Positions 39,883 to 49,005 of a stretch of DNA of 64,000 nucleotides are shown here, in pieces. The number at the start of each line of letters is the position of its first letter. Position 1 is the stretch's first letter. Under the pieces are notes generated by a model, which was not told the origin of the DNA, did no database searches, and was given only the letters and a program-made list of their open reading frames with translations. The translations under genes and the position numbers were made by a program. Source of the stretch: Acidovorax sp. KKS102. GTDB taxonomy: Bacteria; Pseudomonadota; Gammaproteobacteria; Burkholderiales; Burkholderiaceae_C. Location of the stretch: NCBI RefSeq assembly GCF_000302535.1, contig NC_018708.1, positions 4,278,001 through 4,342,000 of the forward strand, in the 5' to 3' direction.

Positions 39883-41079
39883 ATGTTGACCTGGGACGAA
39901 GAAGTCAAGCCCTCATCGCAAAATCAACTGGACGGCGGTCTGCCCAACAACCGCCAGGTGGGACAACCGCCTCTCGCTTTCCAGACACCTTCGCTGCAAC
40001 CCGTGGGCACCACGGCCCCTGCAGCACAAACCTCCACGACACCCGTCACCGCCGCAGCGCATCGCCGCGTCAATGCAGCCGACAAGCGCATCATCAACGG
40101 CCAGACCGACGTCAACCAGTTGGTGCCCTTCAAGTACAAGTGGGCGTGGGAAAAATACTTGGCCACCTGCGCCAACCACTGGATGCCCCAGGAGGTGAAC
40201 ATGACGCGCGACATCGCGTTGTGGAAGGACCCCAACGGCCTGACCGACGACGAGCGCCGCATCATCAAGCGCAACCTCGGTTTCTTCGTCACCGCCGACT
40301 CGCTGGCCGCCAACAACATCGTGCTGGGCACCTACCGCCACATCACTGCCCCTGAGTGCCGCCAGTTCCTGCTGCGCCAGGCCTTCGAAGAAGCGATCCA
40401 CACCCACGCCTACCAGTACATCGTCGAGTCGCTGGGCCTGGATGAGAGCGAGATCTTCAACGCCTACAACGAAGTCCAGTCGATCCGTGACAAGGACGAG
40501 TTCCTGATCCCCTTCATCGAAGCGATCATGGACCCATCCTTCAAAACCGGCACCCCCGAAACCGACCAGACCCTGCTCAAGTCGCTGATCGTTTTTGCCT
40601 GCCTGATGGAAGGCCTTTTCTTCTACGTGGGCTTCACGCAAATTCTGGCGCTGGGCCGGCAGAACAAGATGACAGGCGCTGCGGAGCAGTACCAGTACAT
40701 CCTGCGCGACGAGTCGATGCACTGCAACTTCGGCATCGATCTGATCAACCAGCTCAAGCTGGAAAACCCGCACCTGTGGACGGCGGAATTCAAGGCCGAG
40801 ATCAAGGCACTGTTCCTCAAGGCTGTCGAGCTGGAGTACCGCTACGCCGAAGACACCATGCCCCGTGGTGTGCTGGGCATGAACGCCTCCATGTTCAAGG
40901 GCTACCTGCGCTATATCGCCAACCGCCGCGCCACGCAGATCGGGCTGGAGACACTGTTCCCCAACGAAGAAAACCCGTTCCCGTGGATGAGCGAGATGAT
41001 CGACCTCAAGAAGGAACGCAACTTCTTCGAGACCCGGGTTATTGAATACCAGTCCGGTGGTGCGCTGTCCTGGGACTAG
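39883..41079 (+). CDS. nrdB: Ribonucleoside-diphosphate reductase class Ia, beta subunit
   Basis: Di-iron tyrosyl-radical subunit, 398 residues, slightly long because of a Thr/Ala/Pro-rich stretch near 30-60. Iron ligands and radical Tyr are readable: [13 protein letters not shown] gives Glu, His (+3) and Tyr (+7); [13 protein letters not shown] and [11 protein letters not shown] give the second Glu/Glu/His set. The C-terminus [10 protein letters not shown] is the tail that binds NrdA. Class Ia with a normal Tyr is therefore supported. Cotranscribed with nrdA under NrdR control. Confidence 0.96.
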   Translation: MLTWDEEVKPSSQNQLDGGLPNNRQVGQPPLAFQTPSLQPVGTTAPAAQTSTTPVTAAAHRRVNAADKRIINGQTDVNQLVPFKYKWAWEKYLATCANHWMPQEVNMTRDIALWKDPNGLTDDERRIIKRNLGFFVTADSLAANNIVLGTYRHITAPECRQFLLRQAFEEAIHTHAYQYIVESLGLDESEIFNAYNEVQSIRDKDEFLIPFIEAIMDPSFKTGTPETDQTLLKSLIVFACLMEGLFFYVGFTQILALGRQNKMTGAAEQYQYILRDESMHCNFGIDLINQLKLENPHLWTAEFKAEIKALFLKAVELEYRYAEDTMPRGVLGMNASMFKGYLRYIANRRATQIGLETLFPNEENPFPWMSEMIDLKKERNFFETRVIEYQSGGALSWD

Positions 41080-41172
41080 CGCTTTTTTTGCAGGCCACAC
41101 CACATGGATTTTTACACCACGCCCAGCACCGACAGCGCCGCAGAGTGCTGCCCTGCGGGGCGTTCCCGTGTT

Positions 41173-41203
41173 CATGGAGATGGAGTTTTGATCCATCTCC
41201 ATG
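41173..41203 (+). other. Perfect 12-bp hairpin between nrdB and the histone-like gene
   Basis: CATGGAGATGGA / TCCATCTCCATG with a 7-nt loop GTTTTGA. No T run follows, so it is either a non-canonical terminator of nrdAB or a structured leader for the downstream gene, whose ribosome site starts 51 nt later. Confidence 0.7.
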
Positions 41204-41265
41204 GATCGCTTTCTGTCCACTGCAGACAGGAAGTGCTCTTTGCAAATTGACCCAAGGAGAACATG

Positions 41266-41859
41266 ATGGCAACTGCGAAAAAACCGGCCGCTAAAAAGGC
41301 TGCTCCCGCGAAGAAGGCTGCAACAGCCAAACCCGTAGCCGCAAAGAAGGCTGCACCTGCCAAGAAGGCAGCAGCACCGGCAAAGAAAGCCGCTCCTGCC
41401 AAGAAGGCCGTAGCTGCGAAGAAGGCAGCAGCACCGGCAAAGAAAGCCGCTCCCGCCAAGAAGGCCGTAGCTGCGAAGAAGGCTGCACCTGCCAAGAAGG
41501 CAGCAGCACCGGCAAAGAAAGCCGCTCCCGCCAAGAAGGCCGTAGCTGCGAAGAAGGCTGCACCTGCCAAGAAGGCAGCAGCACCGGCAAAGAAAGCCGC
41601 TCCCGCCAAGAAGGCCGTAGCTGCGAAGAAGGCTGCACCTGCCAAGAAGGCAGCAGCACCGGCAAAGAAAGCCGCTCCCGCCAAGAAGGCCGTAGCTGCA
41701 AAGAAGGCTGCCGCACCTGCCAAGGCTGCCCCCGCAAAGAAAGCTGCACCGGCCAAGAAGGCCCCCAAGGCGCCTGCCCCTGCGGCTGCTGCCCCCGCAG
41801 CACAAACCACGCTGAACCCTCAGGCAGCTTGGCCTTTCCCTACGGGCAACAAGCCCTGA
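41266..41859 (+). CDS. Histone H1-like KAAP-repeat protein
   Basis: 197 residues composed almost wholly of Lys, Ala and Pro in AAKKAAPAKK-type repeats, ending in a non-repetitive tail TTLNPQAAWPFPTGNKP. This matches bacterial H1-like/AlgP-type nucleoid proteins that bind DNA through Lys-rich disordered tails. AAGGAG at 41254-41259 has a 6-nt spacing to ATG 41266 but only 3 nt to ATG 41263, so 41266 is preferred. The DNA itself is a tandem repeat, so length may vary between strains. A strong terminator follows. Confidence 0.88.
   Translation: MATAKKPAAKKAAPAKKAATAKPVAAKKAAPAKKAAAPAKKAAPAKKAVAAKKAAAPAKKAAPAKKAVAAKKAAPAKKAAAPAKKAAPAKKAVAAKKAAPAKKAAAPAKKAAPAKKAVAAKKAAPAKKAAAPAKKAAPAKKAVAAKKAAAPAKAAPAKKAAPAKKAPKAPAPAAAAPAAQTTLNPQAAWPFPTGNKP
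41407..41706 (+). repeat. 75-bp coding tandem repeat in the histone-like gene
   Basis: Units starting GCCGTAGCTGC lie at 41407, 41464, 41539, 41614 and 41689. Three units are 75 bp (25 codons) and nearly identical; the first is 57 bp, lacking one 18-bp KKAAPA block. All changes are multiples of 3, so the frame is kept. Confidence 0.92.
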
Positions 41860-41880
41860 TCCTGGCGCGCCACGCGCTCA

Positions 41881-41910
41881 ACCCGGTGCACACGCACCGG
41901 GTTTTTTTTT
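41881..41910 (+). terminator. Intrinsic terminator after the histone-like gene
   Basis: Perfect 9-bp stem ACCCGGTGC/GCACCGGGT, ACAC loop, followed by a run of T (GGG then nine T). Confidence 0.93.
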
Positions 41911-42010
41911 CGCCTGCATCTTGGTATGGGTTCTCCCGAGGGTCGCCCGGTGAGCAAATAGCGCTGTATCGCCCGACGTACCGCAACGCGGGCGACATTG
42001 GCTGAGTGGC

Positions 42011-42910
42011 TTATGCCAGCGGATCGAAATCCAGCGTGTAGTTCTGTGGGCCACGCTGCGCGATCTTGAGGGCGCCCACCCGGTTGCCCAATTCGGCACA
42101 ACGTACGAGTGGCCAGCCCTTTTCCAAACCAAACAGCAGCGCGCCGCGCCAGGCGTCGCCACAGCCCGTAGGGTCCACCACGGCGGCAGGTTTCACGGGG
42201 GGGACATGGGTTTTGTCACCATTCACCCAGACCTCGCAGCCCTCAGCGCCCAATGTCACCACCAGCCCCTGCACCTTGCGGGAGATATCGGCCAGCGACC
42301 AGCCGGTGCGGTCGCACAGCATCTTCCCCTCGTAGTCATTGACGGTGACCCAGGTGGCCTGTTCAATGAACTGGGTCAATTCCTGCCCGTTGAACATGGG
42401 CAGGCCCTGACCCGGATCGAACACAAACGGGATGCCTGCCGCGACGAACTGGGCTGCATGCTCCAGCATGGCATCGCGCCCATCCGGCGCGATGATCCCC
42501 ACGCCGACACGGCTGTCGGCACCAATGCGGTTGGCATGGGCTTGCATCATGGCACCGGGGTGAAAGGCGGTGATCTGGTTGTTGTCACGGTCCGTCATGA
42601 TCATCGCCTGTGCGGTGTAGGTGTCCTGCACCTGCCCAACGTGGCGAGCATTGATACCCAGCGACTCCAGCCGCTGCAAGTAGTCGGCACCGTCGCTGCC
42701 CAGCATGGCCATGGGCAGTGGCTCACCACCCAGCAACTTGAGGCTGTAAGCGATATTGCCCGCACACCCCCCGAAGTCGCGGCGCAGCGAAGGGACCAGG
42801 AAGGACACATTCAGGATGTGCAGTTGATCCGGCAGGATCTGCTCAGCAAAACGCCCCTCGAAAGTCATGATGGTGTCGAACGCCAGGGAACCACAAATGA
42901 GGGCAGCCAT
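42011..42910 (-). CDS. PfkB-family sugar/nucleoside kinase
   Basis: 299 residues of the ribokinase fold. N-terminal substrate motif RRDFGGCAGNIAYSLKLLGG near 43-62 and the C-terminal catalytic motif DPTGCGDAWRGALLFG with the Asp base. The annotation adenosine kinase-like fits such sequences, but the substrate cannot be read from the sequence. It follows the DUF3426 gene on the same strand by 33 nt, at the end of the accB-accC-prmA run. Confidence 0.88.
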   Translation of the reverse strand: MAALICGSLAFDTIMTFEGRFAEQILPDQLHILNVSFLVPSLRRDFGGCAGNIAYSLKLLGGEPLPMAMLGSDGADYLQRLESLGINARHVGQVQDTYTAQAMIMTDRDNNQITAFHPGAMMQAHANRIGADSRVGVGIIAPDGRDAMLEHAAQFVAAGIPFVFDPGQGLPMFNGQELTQFIEQATWVTVNDYEGKMLCDRTGWSLADISRKVQGLVVTLGAEGCEVWVNGDKTHVPPVKPAAVVDPTGCGDAWRGALLFGLEKGWPLVRCAELGNRVGALKIAQRGPQNYTLDFDPLA

Positions 42911-42943
42911 AGATAGTGAAACTCGGTAAGTTGTTGGTAGAAA

Positions 42944-44611
42944 TCAGGGATAGAACGCCAGCAGCCGGTAGCCCGCCACACGTGCACCGCCTGTGGTCAC
43001 GAGCACCGACACCGAGGTGCCCCACTCCCCCTTCGGGGGCAACTCCGCCGGCGCGGCCATGTCGGCGGGCAACAAGACCCGCCGCAACACGGGCTGGTCC
43101 TGGGCATCGGTCAAGGTCAATTCCACCGCAGGCATGGCCAAGGGGATGGTGGCGGTGCTCTTCATCGTCAGCGCCAGCTGGTAGCTGTCGCCGCGCGCCT
43201 TGTTGAAGGAAGAACTGTCGATGACCACATCGGCAATCTGGCGCACGGGAGCAAGCTCGCAGCGCAAGGGCTCGCACAGTTTCACCAGCCAAGGACGAGT
43301 GCGAGCGTCCAGCGCGGCAATGCGGTCGCGTTCCTGCACGGCAATCTGCAACGCCAAGCCCAGCAGGGAAATAAAGAACACCAGCCCCAACGCCATCCGC
43401 ACGACAGGTTTGCGCCAGAACGCCTTACGGCGCGCAGCAAGCACAAAACTGACCTCGGGGTCAGACTCCTGGCCCTCGGCCTCATCGTCATCATCTGCAG
43501 CGCGCCGAGGTCGCGCCCGCAGGATGGCAGCGTGCGAATCGTCCTTCACCAGCTCCATAGCCGGCGTCTCCGGGGCATCCGCCTTGGGCACAAAGTCGAC
43601 GGAAGGCAACGGAGGTGCCAGAGCAACGGACTCCGCGACCGGCGCTGGCGCGGGCTTCCGCACTTCGTGCAGAAGCGCTGCACTGGGGTCGGATGGCTGC
43701 GGCGCCAAAGCCTCCGATGCCCCCGTTGAATGGATCGGCTCGCCCGACAGGTCGACGAGGCCAGCGGCATCCGCATCCAAGGACGCATCCAGTGTCACTT
43801 CGGAATCGCGAAGTTCTGCAAAAGGCAGTTCGTAACCAGCAGGGCTGGGGGGCTCGGTCACAGGAGGCAAAGACCCTCCGGCCAAGCTGCCGGCCTCCTC
43901 GCCGGCAACGGGTGTCACCAAACCCGAGGGCACCGCCGCGGCATCCCCATGTCCATGTACAGACCCGTGCGCATCCAATGCGGAATCGCCAGCGCGTAGA
44001 GCCGTGCTGGGTTCCACGACCGGCTCCCGGATCTCCGCAGGCACTGGGGCCGATAGCGTTACCCCGGCATCCACCGCAGCCGGGGCCCGTGGCGCGCTGT
44101 GGGTCCTCCAGGCAAAGGGGGCGACGAGGTCATCCCCCAGAACTTCGGGAGAGGCTTCCTTGCGAGCGCCTGCCGTGAGAAACGCGGGCACCGCCGGGCT
44201 GGGGATATCCAGCACAGGAGCTGCAGCTACATCATGCACTGCGCTGAACAGCGGGGCGTCAACCGTGTTGGTCACCGCTGCCCGGGTAGCGGACTCCGAA
44301 ACACTCCCAGTGACAGGCGTGGTCGCCTTTACGGCATTCGCAGCTGCGGGCGGAGCGGCGCCAGTGGATTTGCCGCCGCCCCACGCACCCAGCGCATCGG
44401 GCTTGCGGGCGACCGGGGCTGTGGGCGCCCGCAGGTCCGTGAGCGACACATCGGGCAGCAGCGCTTCAGGCGCCACCGGCAGCAAATGGGCAGAGGCATC
44501 GAATACCTCCTTGCATTGGCCGCAACGCACCCATCCCTCCGAGATGCGCAATTGGTCCGCCACGACCTTGAAGGTGGTGGCGCAGGACGGGCAGCGGGTG
44601 ATCTGGCTCAT
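42944..44611 (-). CDS. Zinc-ribbon DUF3426 membrane protein
   Basis: 555 residues. N-terminal MJ0042-type zinc ribbon (CPSCATTFKV and RCGQCKEVFDA), a disordered Ala/Pro/acidic-rich middle of about 340 residues, one membrane helix (MALGLVFFISLLGLALQIAV) and a C-terminal DUF3426 domain (beta-rich, LTDAQDQPVLRRVLLP). The topology suggests a cytosolic zinc ribbon and a periplasmic DUF3426 domain. Function unknown; it sits downstream of prmA as in many beta-proteobacteria. Confidence 0.88.
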   Translation of the reverse strand: MSQITRCPSCATTFKVVADQLRISEGWVRCGQCKEVFDASAHLLPVAPEALLPDVSLTDLRAPTAPVARKPDALGAWGGGKSTGAAPPAAANAVKATTPVTGSVSESATRAAVTNTVDAPLFSAVHDVAAAPVLDIPSPAVPAFLTAGARKEASPEVLGDDLVAPFAWRTHSAPRAPAAVDAGVTLSAPVPAEIREPVVEPSTALRAGDSALDAHGSVHGHGDAAAVPSGLVTPVAGEEAGSLAGGSLPPVTEPPSPAGYELPFAELRDSEVTLDASLDADAAGLVDLSGEPIHSTGASEALAPQPSDPSAALLHEVRKPAPAPVAESVALAPPLPSVDFVPKADAPETPAMELVKDDSHAAILRARPRRAADDDDEAEGQESDPEVSFVLAARRKAFWRKPVVRMALGLVFFISLLGLALQIAVQERDRIAALDARTRPWLVKLCEPLRCELAPVRQIADVVIDSSSFNKARGDSYQLALTMKSTATIPLAMPAVELTLTDAQDQPVLRRVLLPADMAAPAELPPKGEWGTSVSVLVTTGGARVAGYRLLAFYP

Positions 44612-44666
44612 CAGCGAAGGATTGTAGAGGCCATGCCACGGCCGCCAGAACAGCGCTCGCGCACGT

Positions 44667-45569
44667 TCAACGGCGTGCGGTCATCAGAATCCAGCCATCC
44701 TCTGCGTCCGCCACTTCCAGCGGCAGCCAGGGCGCGTACGCCTCCTTGAGCTCATCCGCCTGGCGCTCCAGAATGCCCGCCAACACCAGATGGCCGCCCG
44801 CAGCCACATAGCTGCACAGCAGCGGGGCCAACACCCGCAACGGCGTCGCCAGGATGTTGGCCAGCACCGTCTGGTATTCGCCTTGTGCCTTGTCCGGCAG
44901 ACCTGCTTTGAGCGTGACCTGATTGGCCTCGGCGTTTTGTACGGTGGACTCCACAGCCGCAGGGTCGATATCGACTGCATCAATGTCCGTGGCGCCGAAC
45001 TTGGCCGCACCAATGGCCAGAATGCCCGACCCGCATCCATAGTCCAGCACCCGCCCCAGGGGGTTGCCCTGACCGGGCTGCGTAGCGCCGTTGCGCGCAA
45101 TCCAGCGCAGGCACATGCGTGTGGTGGGGTGTGTGCCCGTGCCAAACGCCAAGCCGGGGTCGAGCCGGATGCTGCGTACGGCCTGGGCGGGCAGTTCATG
45201 CCAGGTAGGCACGATCCAGAAATCGGGTGTGATGTCCACCGGTGCAAACTGCGACTGGGTCAGCCGCACCCAGTCCTGCTCGGGCACCTGGGCCACACCC
45301 AGCACCTGGCAGCCCACAAAAAAGTCCTGCACCACCAGCAACTGCTGCGCTTCGCGGGCCGCCACCTCGGAGGGGAACAAGGCGACCACACGGCTGCGCT
45401 GCCAGCCATCCTTGGGCGGCGGCATGCCAGGCTCTCCAAACAGCGCCTGTTCGGCGTCGGTCTGCGCATCGGCGTCCTCCACCGATACGGAAAGCGCATC
45501 CAGCGCGTCCAGCGCATCGCTGACCGCTTCAATCCGGTCCTCGGGGCACATCAGACTCAGCTCAAACAT
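44667..45569 (-). CDS. prmA: Ribosomal protein L11 methyltransferase
   Basis: SAM-dependent enzyme trimethylating L11. 300 residues: N-terminal substrate-recognition domain (MFELSLMCPEDRIEAVSDAL) and a Rossmann methyltransferase with LDPGLAFGTGTHPTTRMCL, RVLDYGCGSGILAIGAAKFG and the NILATPL catalytic-type motif. ATG 45569 is chosen as the family start; an upstream ATG would add 11 unrelated residues. It lies 78 nt downstream of accC. Confidence 0.95.
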   Translation of the reverse strand: MFELSLMCPEDRIEAVSDALDALDALSVSVEDADAQTDAEQALFGEPGMPPPKDGWQRSRVVALFPSEVAAREAQQLLVVQDFFVGCQVLGVAQVPEQDWVRLTQSQFAPVDITPDFWIVPTWHELPAQAVRSIRLDPGLAFGTGTHPTTRMCLRWIARNGATQPGQGNPLGRVLDYGCGSGILAIGAAKFGATDIDAVDIDPAAVESTVQNAEANQVTLKAGLPDKAQGEYQTVLANILATPLRVLAPLLCSYVAAGGHLVLAGILERQADELKEAYAPWLPLEVADAEDGWILMTARR

Positions 45570-45647
45570 AGGCGTCTCTCGAAAAAAGTGAAATGCTGGC
45601 ACCCGTTGCCAGGAGCCAGCATGTGACCGACCTGCAAGTCTGCCTGC

Positions 45648-46997
45648 TCAGCGCTTGTGCTGCGACAGCCACTCTTCCAGGTAGTGAATGTTGGTGCCAC
45701 CCGCCATGAACTTGGCGTCCACCATCAGCTCGCGGTGGAGCGGCACGTTGGTGTTGATGCCTTCGATCACCGTTTCGGACAGCGCCGTGCGCATGCGGGC
45801 CAGGGCCTGCTCACGCGTGTCGCCGTGCACGATGATCTTGCCGATCATCGAGTCATAGTTCGGCGGCACAAAGTAGTTGCTGTAGGCATGCGAGTCCACG
45901 CGCACGCCAGGGCCACCCGGTGGATGCCACGTGGTGATGCGCCCGGGCGACGGGATGAACTTGTACGGGTCTTCCGCGTTCACCCGGCATTCGATGGCGT
46001 GGCCGCGGATTTCGATCTGGCGCTGGGTGAAGGGCAGCTTTTCGCCAGCCGCCACCATGATCTGCGTCTTCACGATGTCCACGCCCGTGATCCATTCGGT
46101 CACAGGGTGCTCCACCTGCACGCGGGTGTTCATTTCGATGAAGTAGAACTCGCCGTTTTCGTACAGGAACTCGAACGTGCCCGCACCACGGTAGCCAATC
46201 TTCTTGCACGCGGTCACGCAGCGCTCGCCAATCTTCTCGATCAGCTTGCGGGGGATGCCAGGGGCCGGAGCCTCTTCGATCACCTTCTGGTGGCGGCGCT
46301 GCATGGAGCAGTCGCGCTCGCCCAGATACACCGCGTTGCGGTGCTTGTCGGCCAGGATCTGGATCTCGATGTGGCGTGGGTTCTGAAGGAACTTCTCCAT
46401 GTACACCGCCGGATTGCCAAACGCAGCGCCCGCCTCGGCCTTGGTCATTTGCACAGCATTGACCAGCGCCGCCTCGGTGTGCACCACGCGCATGCCGCGG
46501 CCACCGCCGCCGCCGGCGGCCTTGATGATGACGGGGTAGCCGATGGCCTTGGCGATGCGGCGGATTTGCACCGGATCGTCGGGCAGTTCGCCCTCAGAGC
46601 CCGGCACGCAGGGCACGCCCGCACGGATCATGGCCTGCTTGGCCGACACCTTGTCGCCCATGATGCGGATCGACTCGGGCGTAGGGCCGATGAACTGGAA
46701 GCCGCTCTTTTCGACGCGCTCGGCGAAATCCGCGTTCTCGGACAGGAAACCGTAGCCAGGGTGGATGGCTTCGGCATCGGTCACCTCGGCCGCCGAGATG
46801 ATGGCCGGCATGTTGAGGTACGACAGTGGCGAAGGAGCGGGGCCAATGCAGACAGCCTCTTCAGCCAGCTTGACGTATTTGGCGTCGCGGTCGGCCTCGG
46901 AGTAGACCATCACGGCCTTGATCCCGAGTTCACTGCAGGCGCGCTGGATGCGAAGGGCAATCTCCCCTCGGTTTGCGACCAGGATTTTCTTGAACAT
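45648..46997 (-). CDS. accC: Acetyl-CoA carboxylase, biotin carboxylase subunit
   Basis: ATP-grasp enzyme that carboxylates biotin on AccB, first step of fatty-acid synthesis. 449 residues, standard. Motifs: [18 protein letters not shown] at the N-terminus, the Gly-rich ATP loop [33 protein letters not shown] and [16 protein letters not shown]. It starts 7 nt after accB. Confidence 0.97.
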   Translation of the reverse strand: MFKKILVANRGEIALRIQRACSELGIKAVMVYSEADRDAKYVKLAEEAVCIGPAPSPLSYLNMPAIISAAEVTDAEAIHPGYGFLSENADFAERVEKSGFQFIGPTPESIRIMGDKVSAKQAMIRAGVPCVPGSEGELPDDPVQIRRIAKAIGYPVIIKAAGGGGGRGMRVVHTEAALVNAVQMTKAEAGAAFGNPAVYMEKFLQNPRHIEIQILADKHRNAVYLGERDCSMQRRHQKVIEEAPAPGIPRKLIEKIGERCVTACKKIGYRGAGTFEFLYENGEFYFIEMNTRVQVEHPVTEWITGVDIVKTQIMVAAGEKLPFTQRQIEIRGHAIECRVNAEDPYKFIPSPGRITTWHPPGGPGVRVDSHAYSNYFVPPNYDSMIGKIIVHGDTREQALARMRTALSETVIEGINTNVPLHRELMVDAKFMAGGTNIHYLEEWLSQHKR

Positions 46998-47004
46998 GCG
47001 CGCC

Positions 47005-47460
47005 TTATTCGATGACGAACAAAGGTTGTCCGTATTCCACGGCCTGGCCGTTTTCGCCCAGGATGCGGGTCACAGTGCCCGACTTGTCGGCCTCGATCTC
47101 GTTGAGGATCTTCATGGCCTCGATGATGCAGATGGTCTCGCCTTCCTTGACCTGACTGCCCACTTCGACAAAAGGCTTGGCGCCGGGGCTGGACGAGCGG
47201 TAGAAGGTGCCCACCATGGGGGACTTCACGATGTGGCCCGCTGGGGCTGCGGGTGTCAACGGCGCAGGCAGCTCGGCAACTTGTGCAGCAGCGGGTGCGG
47301 GGGCCACAGGGGCCTGCACGGGGGCAGCAACGTACTGCTGAACAACTCCCCCCACGCTCTTGACGATGCGGACTTTGCCCTCGGCTTCCGTGATTTCGAG
47401 TTCAGAGACGTTCGACTCGGACACGAGATCGATGAGGGTTTTGAGTTTTCGCAGATCCAT
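47005..47460 (-). CDS. accB: Acetyl-CoA carboxylase biotin carboxyl carrier protein
   Basis: 151 residues: N-terminal helical region ([23 protein letters not shown]), an Ala/Pro linker and the C-terminal biotinyl domain with the thumb [16 protein letters not shown] and the biotin Lys in [13 protein letters not shown] (near 117). First gene of accB-accC. The 170-nt upstream gap contains an imperfect palindrome near 47598-47621 (TATACA/TGTATA core), but no clear promoter was identified. Confidence 0.97.
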   Translation of the reverse strand: MDLRKLKTLIDLVSESNVSELEITEAEGKVRIVKSVGGVVQQYVAAPVQAPVAPAPAAAQVAELPAPLTPAAPAGHIVKSPMVGTFYRSSSPGAKPFVEVGSQVKEGETICIIEAMKILNEIEADKSGTVTRILGENGQAVEYGQPLFVIE

Positions 47461-47630
47461 GGAAGCTCCAACGGCTATAAAACTGAATAGGGCGCGAATT
47501 TACTCCAATTTCACCCTATCGCAGTCTTCCACCCGTATTTTTCATGAACTTCGGCATGGGAAAGTGCCGTTTCATCGAGAGAAGACACGTCAAGAACCCC
47601 TATACAGCCCGTGTATATGGGCGCGCATCC

Positions 47631-48209
47631 TCAACGCAGCCCCGCCCAAAGCTGCAGGTCTTGAGTGGTCACTTGCCCCATTTTACGGTGCAGCACCTTC
47701 CCCTCCCCGCCCAGGACCACCGTGAAGGGCAAGCCTCCTGTCAGGTTGCCCAGCGACCGTCCCAGATCCGTGCCGCCCAAACCAGCCAGCCCCACCGGAA
47801 AATCGAGCGGAATGCGCGTCAGAAACTTGCGCACCGCCGAGGGCTGGTCAATCGCCAAACCCAGCACTTGCCAGCCTTTGGCAGATTGTTCGCGATAGAA
47901 GGCGTTGAGCATGGGCAGCTCTTCCACGCAGGGTGGACACCACGTGGCCCAAAAATTGAGCAGCAGCGGCTTGCCAGCCAGGGACTTCATGGCCACGGTG
48001 CTACCGGCGGGCGTTTCAAACTCCAGCCCCCAAAGCGCCTGCTCGGCCCCCGGCTCCACGGCATGGGGCTGAAACTTCCACCATGCGAAGCCCGCGCCAC
48101 CCAGAGCCGCAGCCCCAGCCACCCCCGCATACAACAGGCGCCTGCGCGCTGCCGAGGGAGCGGAGACATCGGGAGTCACCGGGGCGAGAGATTCAGCAGG
48201 CTGTGTCAT
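47631..48209 (-). CDS. TlpA/ResA-family thioredoxin-like protein
   Basis: 192 residues. A Pro-rich N-terminus, a twin-Arg-containing signal/anchor region (ARRRLLYAGVAGAAALGGAGFAWW) and a thioredoxin fold with NFWATWCPPCVEELP. The cis-Pro region is GGLPFTVVLGGEGKV. It probably reduces disulfides outside the inner membrane, for instance in cytochrome c maturation. The ARRRLLY pattern is Tat-like but not a perfect Tat motif. Its ATG overlaps the stop of the upstream unknown gene (ATGA), indicating coupling. Confidence 0.9.
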   Translation of the reverse strand: MTQPAESLAPVTPDVSAPSAARRRLLYAGVAGAAALGGAGFAWWKFQPHAVEPGAEQALWGLEFETPAGSTVAMKSLAGKPLLLNFWATWCPPCVEELPMLNAFYREQSAKGWQVLGLAIDQPSAVRKFLTRIPLDFPVGLAGLGGTDLGRSLGNLTGGLPFTVVLGGEGKVLHRKMGQVTTQDLQLWAGLR

Positions 48210-48805
48210 GGGGTCGTGGATTCCTGAAGCAAGCGGCGCACGGCCGTGATGTCACCGCGCGGTGTCCGGCCCTTGGCGTCGGGTTTGAGCGCACCCCGCA
48301 GGTCGTCCAGGTCATAGATGAGCAGGTGCACACCGATCATTTCATTGAGCTCGGGCGATTTGCTACCCAGGCTCAGCGCCTCCACCGATTCGCCATGAAA
48401 GCCAGTGACCGTTCGCGGTTCGTAGTCCACATGATGATCGATCAGCGCGATCTCTGCCGATTTGGGGTCATCACAGAACAATTGCAGGTAAATGTCTGAC
48501 AGGCGCGTGGCCGTGCCATGCCACACCGCCCCCGCCAGATGCGGCCGAAAGGCCGCCATGCGGTCCATCCACACCAGGGCCAGTTGGCGTAACGCCCGCA
48601 GCTCGCGCGGCTGGGTGTCGGCACAGAAGAGCTGGATATACTCCCGCACCGCCTCTTCCACCTGATCGTTGTCAGGCAGCGGGGTGCGGGCTGGCAGGCC
48701 CATCTGCCGCAGCGCCCGGCGCTTGGCGGGGCCCCATTCCAGCCCCTCCTCCACCACCAGGCGGGCGGTCGTTTGGGCGATTTCTTCGCTCAGGGGTGTG
48801 TGCAT
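48206..48805 (-). CDS. Conserved-looking protein of unknown function
   Basis: 199 residues, mixed alpha/beta, no membrane segment or signal. Readable features: EEGLEWGPAKRRALRQMGL near 19-37, which resembles N-terminal nucleotidyltransferase-associated helices, and ALIDHHVDYEPRTVTGFHGE near 119-138. I do not recognise a family with confidence. It overlaps the TlpA-like gene by 4 nt and is divergent from mpl. The 48806-49005 gap should hold promoters for both directions. Confidence 0.8.
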   Translation of the reverse strand: MHTPLSEEIAQTTARLVVEEGLEWGPAKRRALRQMGLPARTPLPDNDQVEEAVREYIQLFCADTQPRELRALRQLALVWMDRMAAFRPHLAGAVWHGTATRLSDIYLQLFCDDPKSAEIALIDHHVDYEPRTVTGFHGESVEALSLGSKSPELNEMIGVHLLIYDLDDLRGALKPDAKGRTPRGDITAVRRLLQESTTP

Positions 48806-49005
48806 GGCAGCGGTGGAGAACTAAAGACCCTGCATTGTGGCGCGAAGCCGTGACACGGCGGCCGATGACCCCAGGCGGCACTGGCGACCCAGACAACCGG
48901 CGCGCAGGGGAACTACTATTTTGAGAGCACCTCAGGCAGACAGAGTCGGCGCCAGCAGTCCTTTTTGCCTTGAAGGAGGCCCCCCCGGCCTTAGAATCTG
49001 CGCCC

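Noticed and set aside
41407..41706. Tandem repeat considered as a CRISPR array
   Set aside because: Units are contiguous and in frame with no spacers; they encode KAAP repeats.
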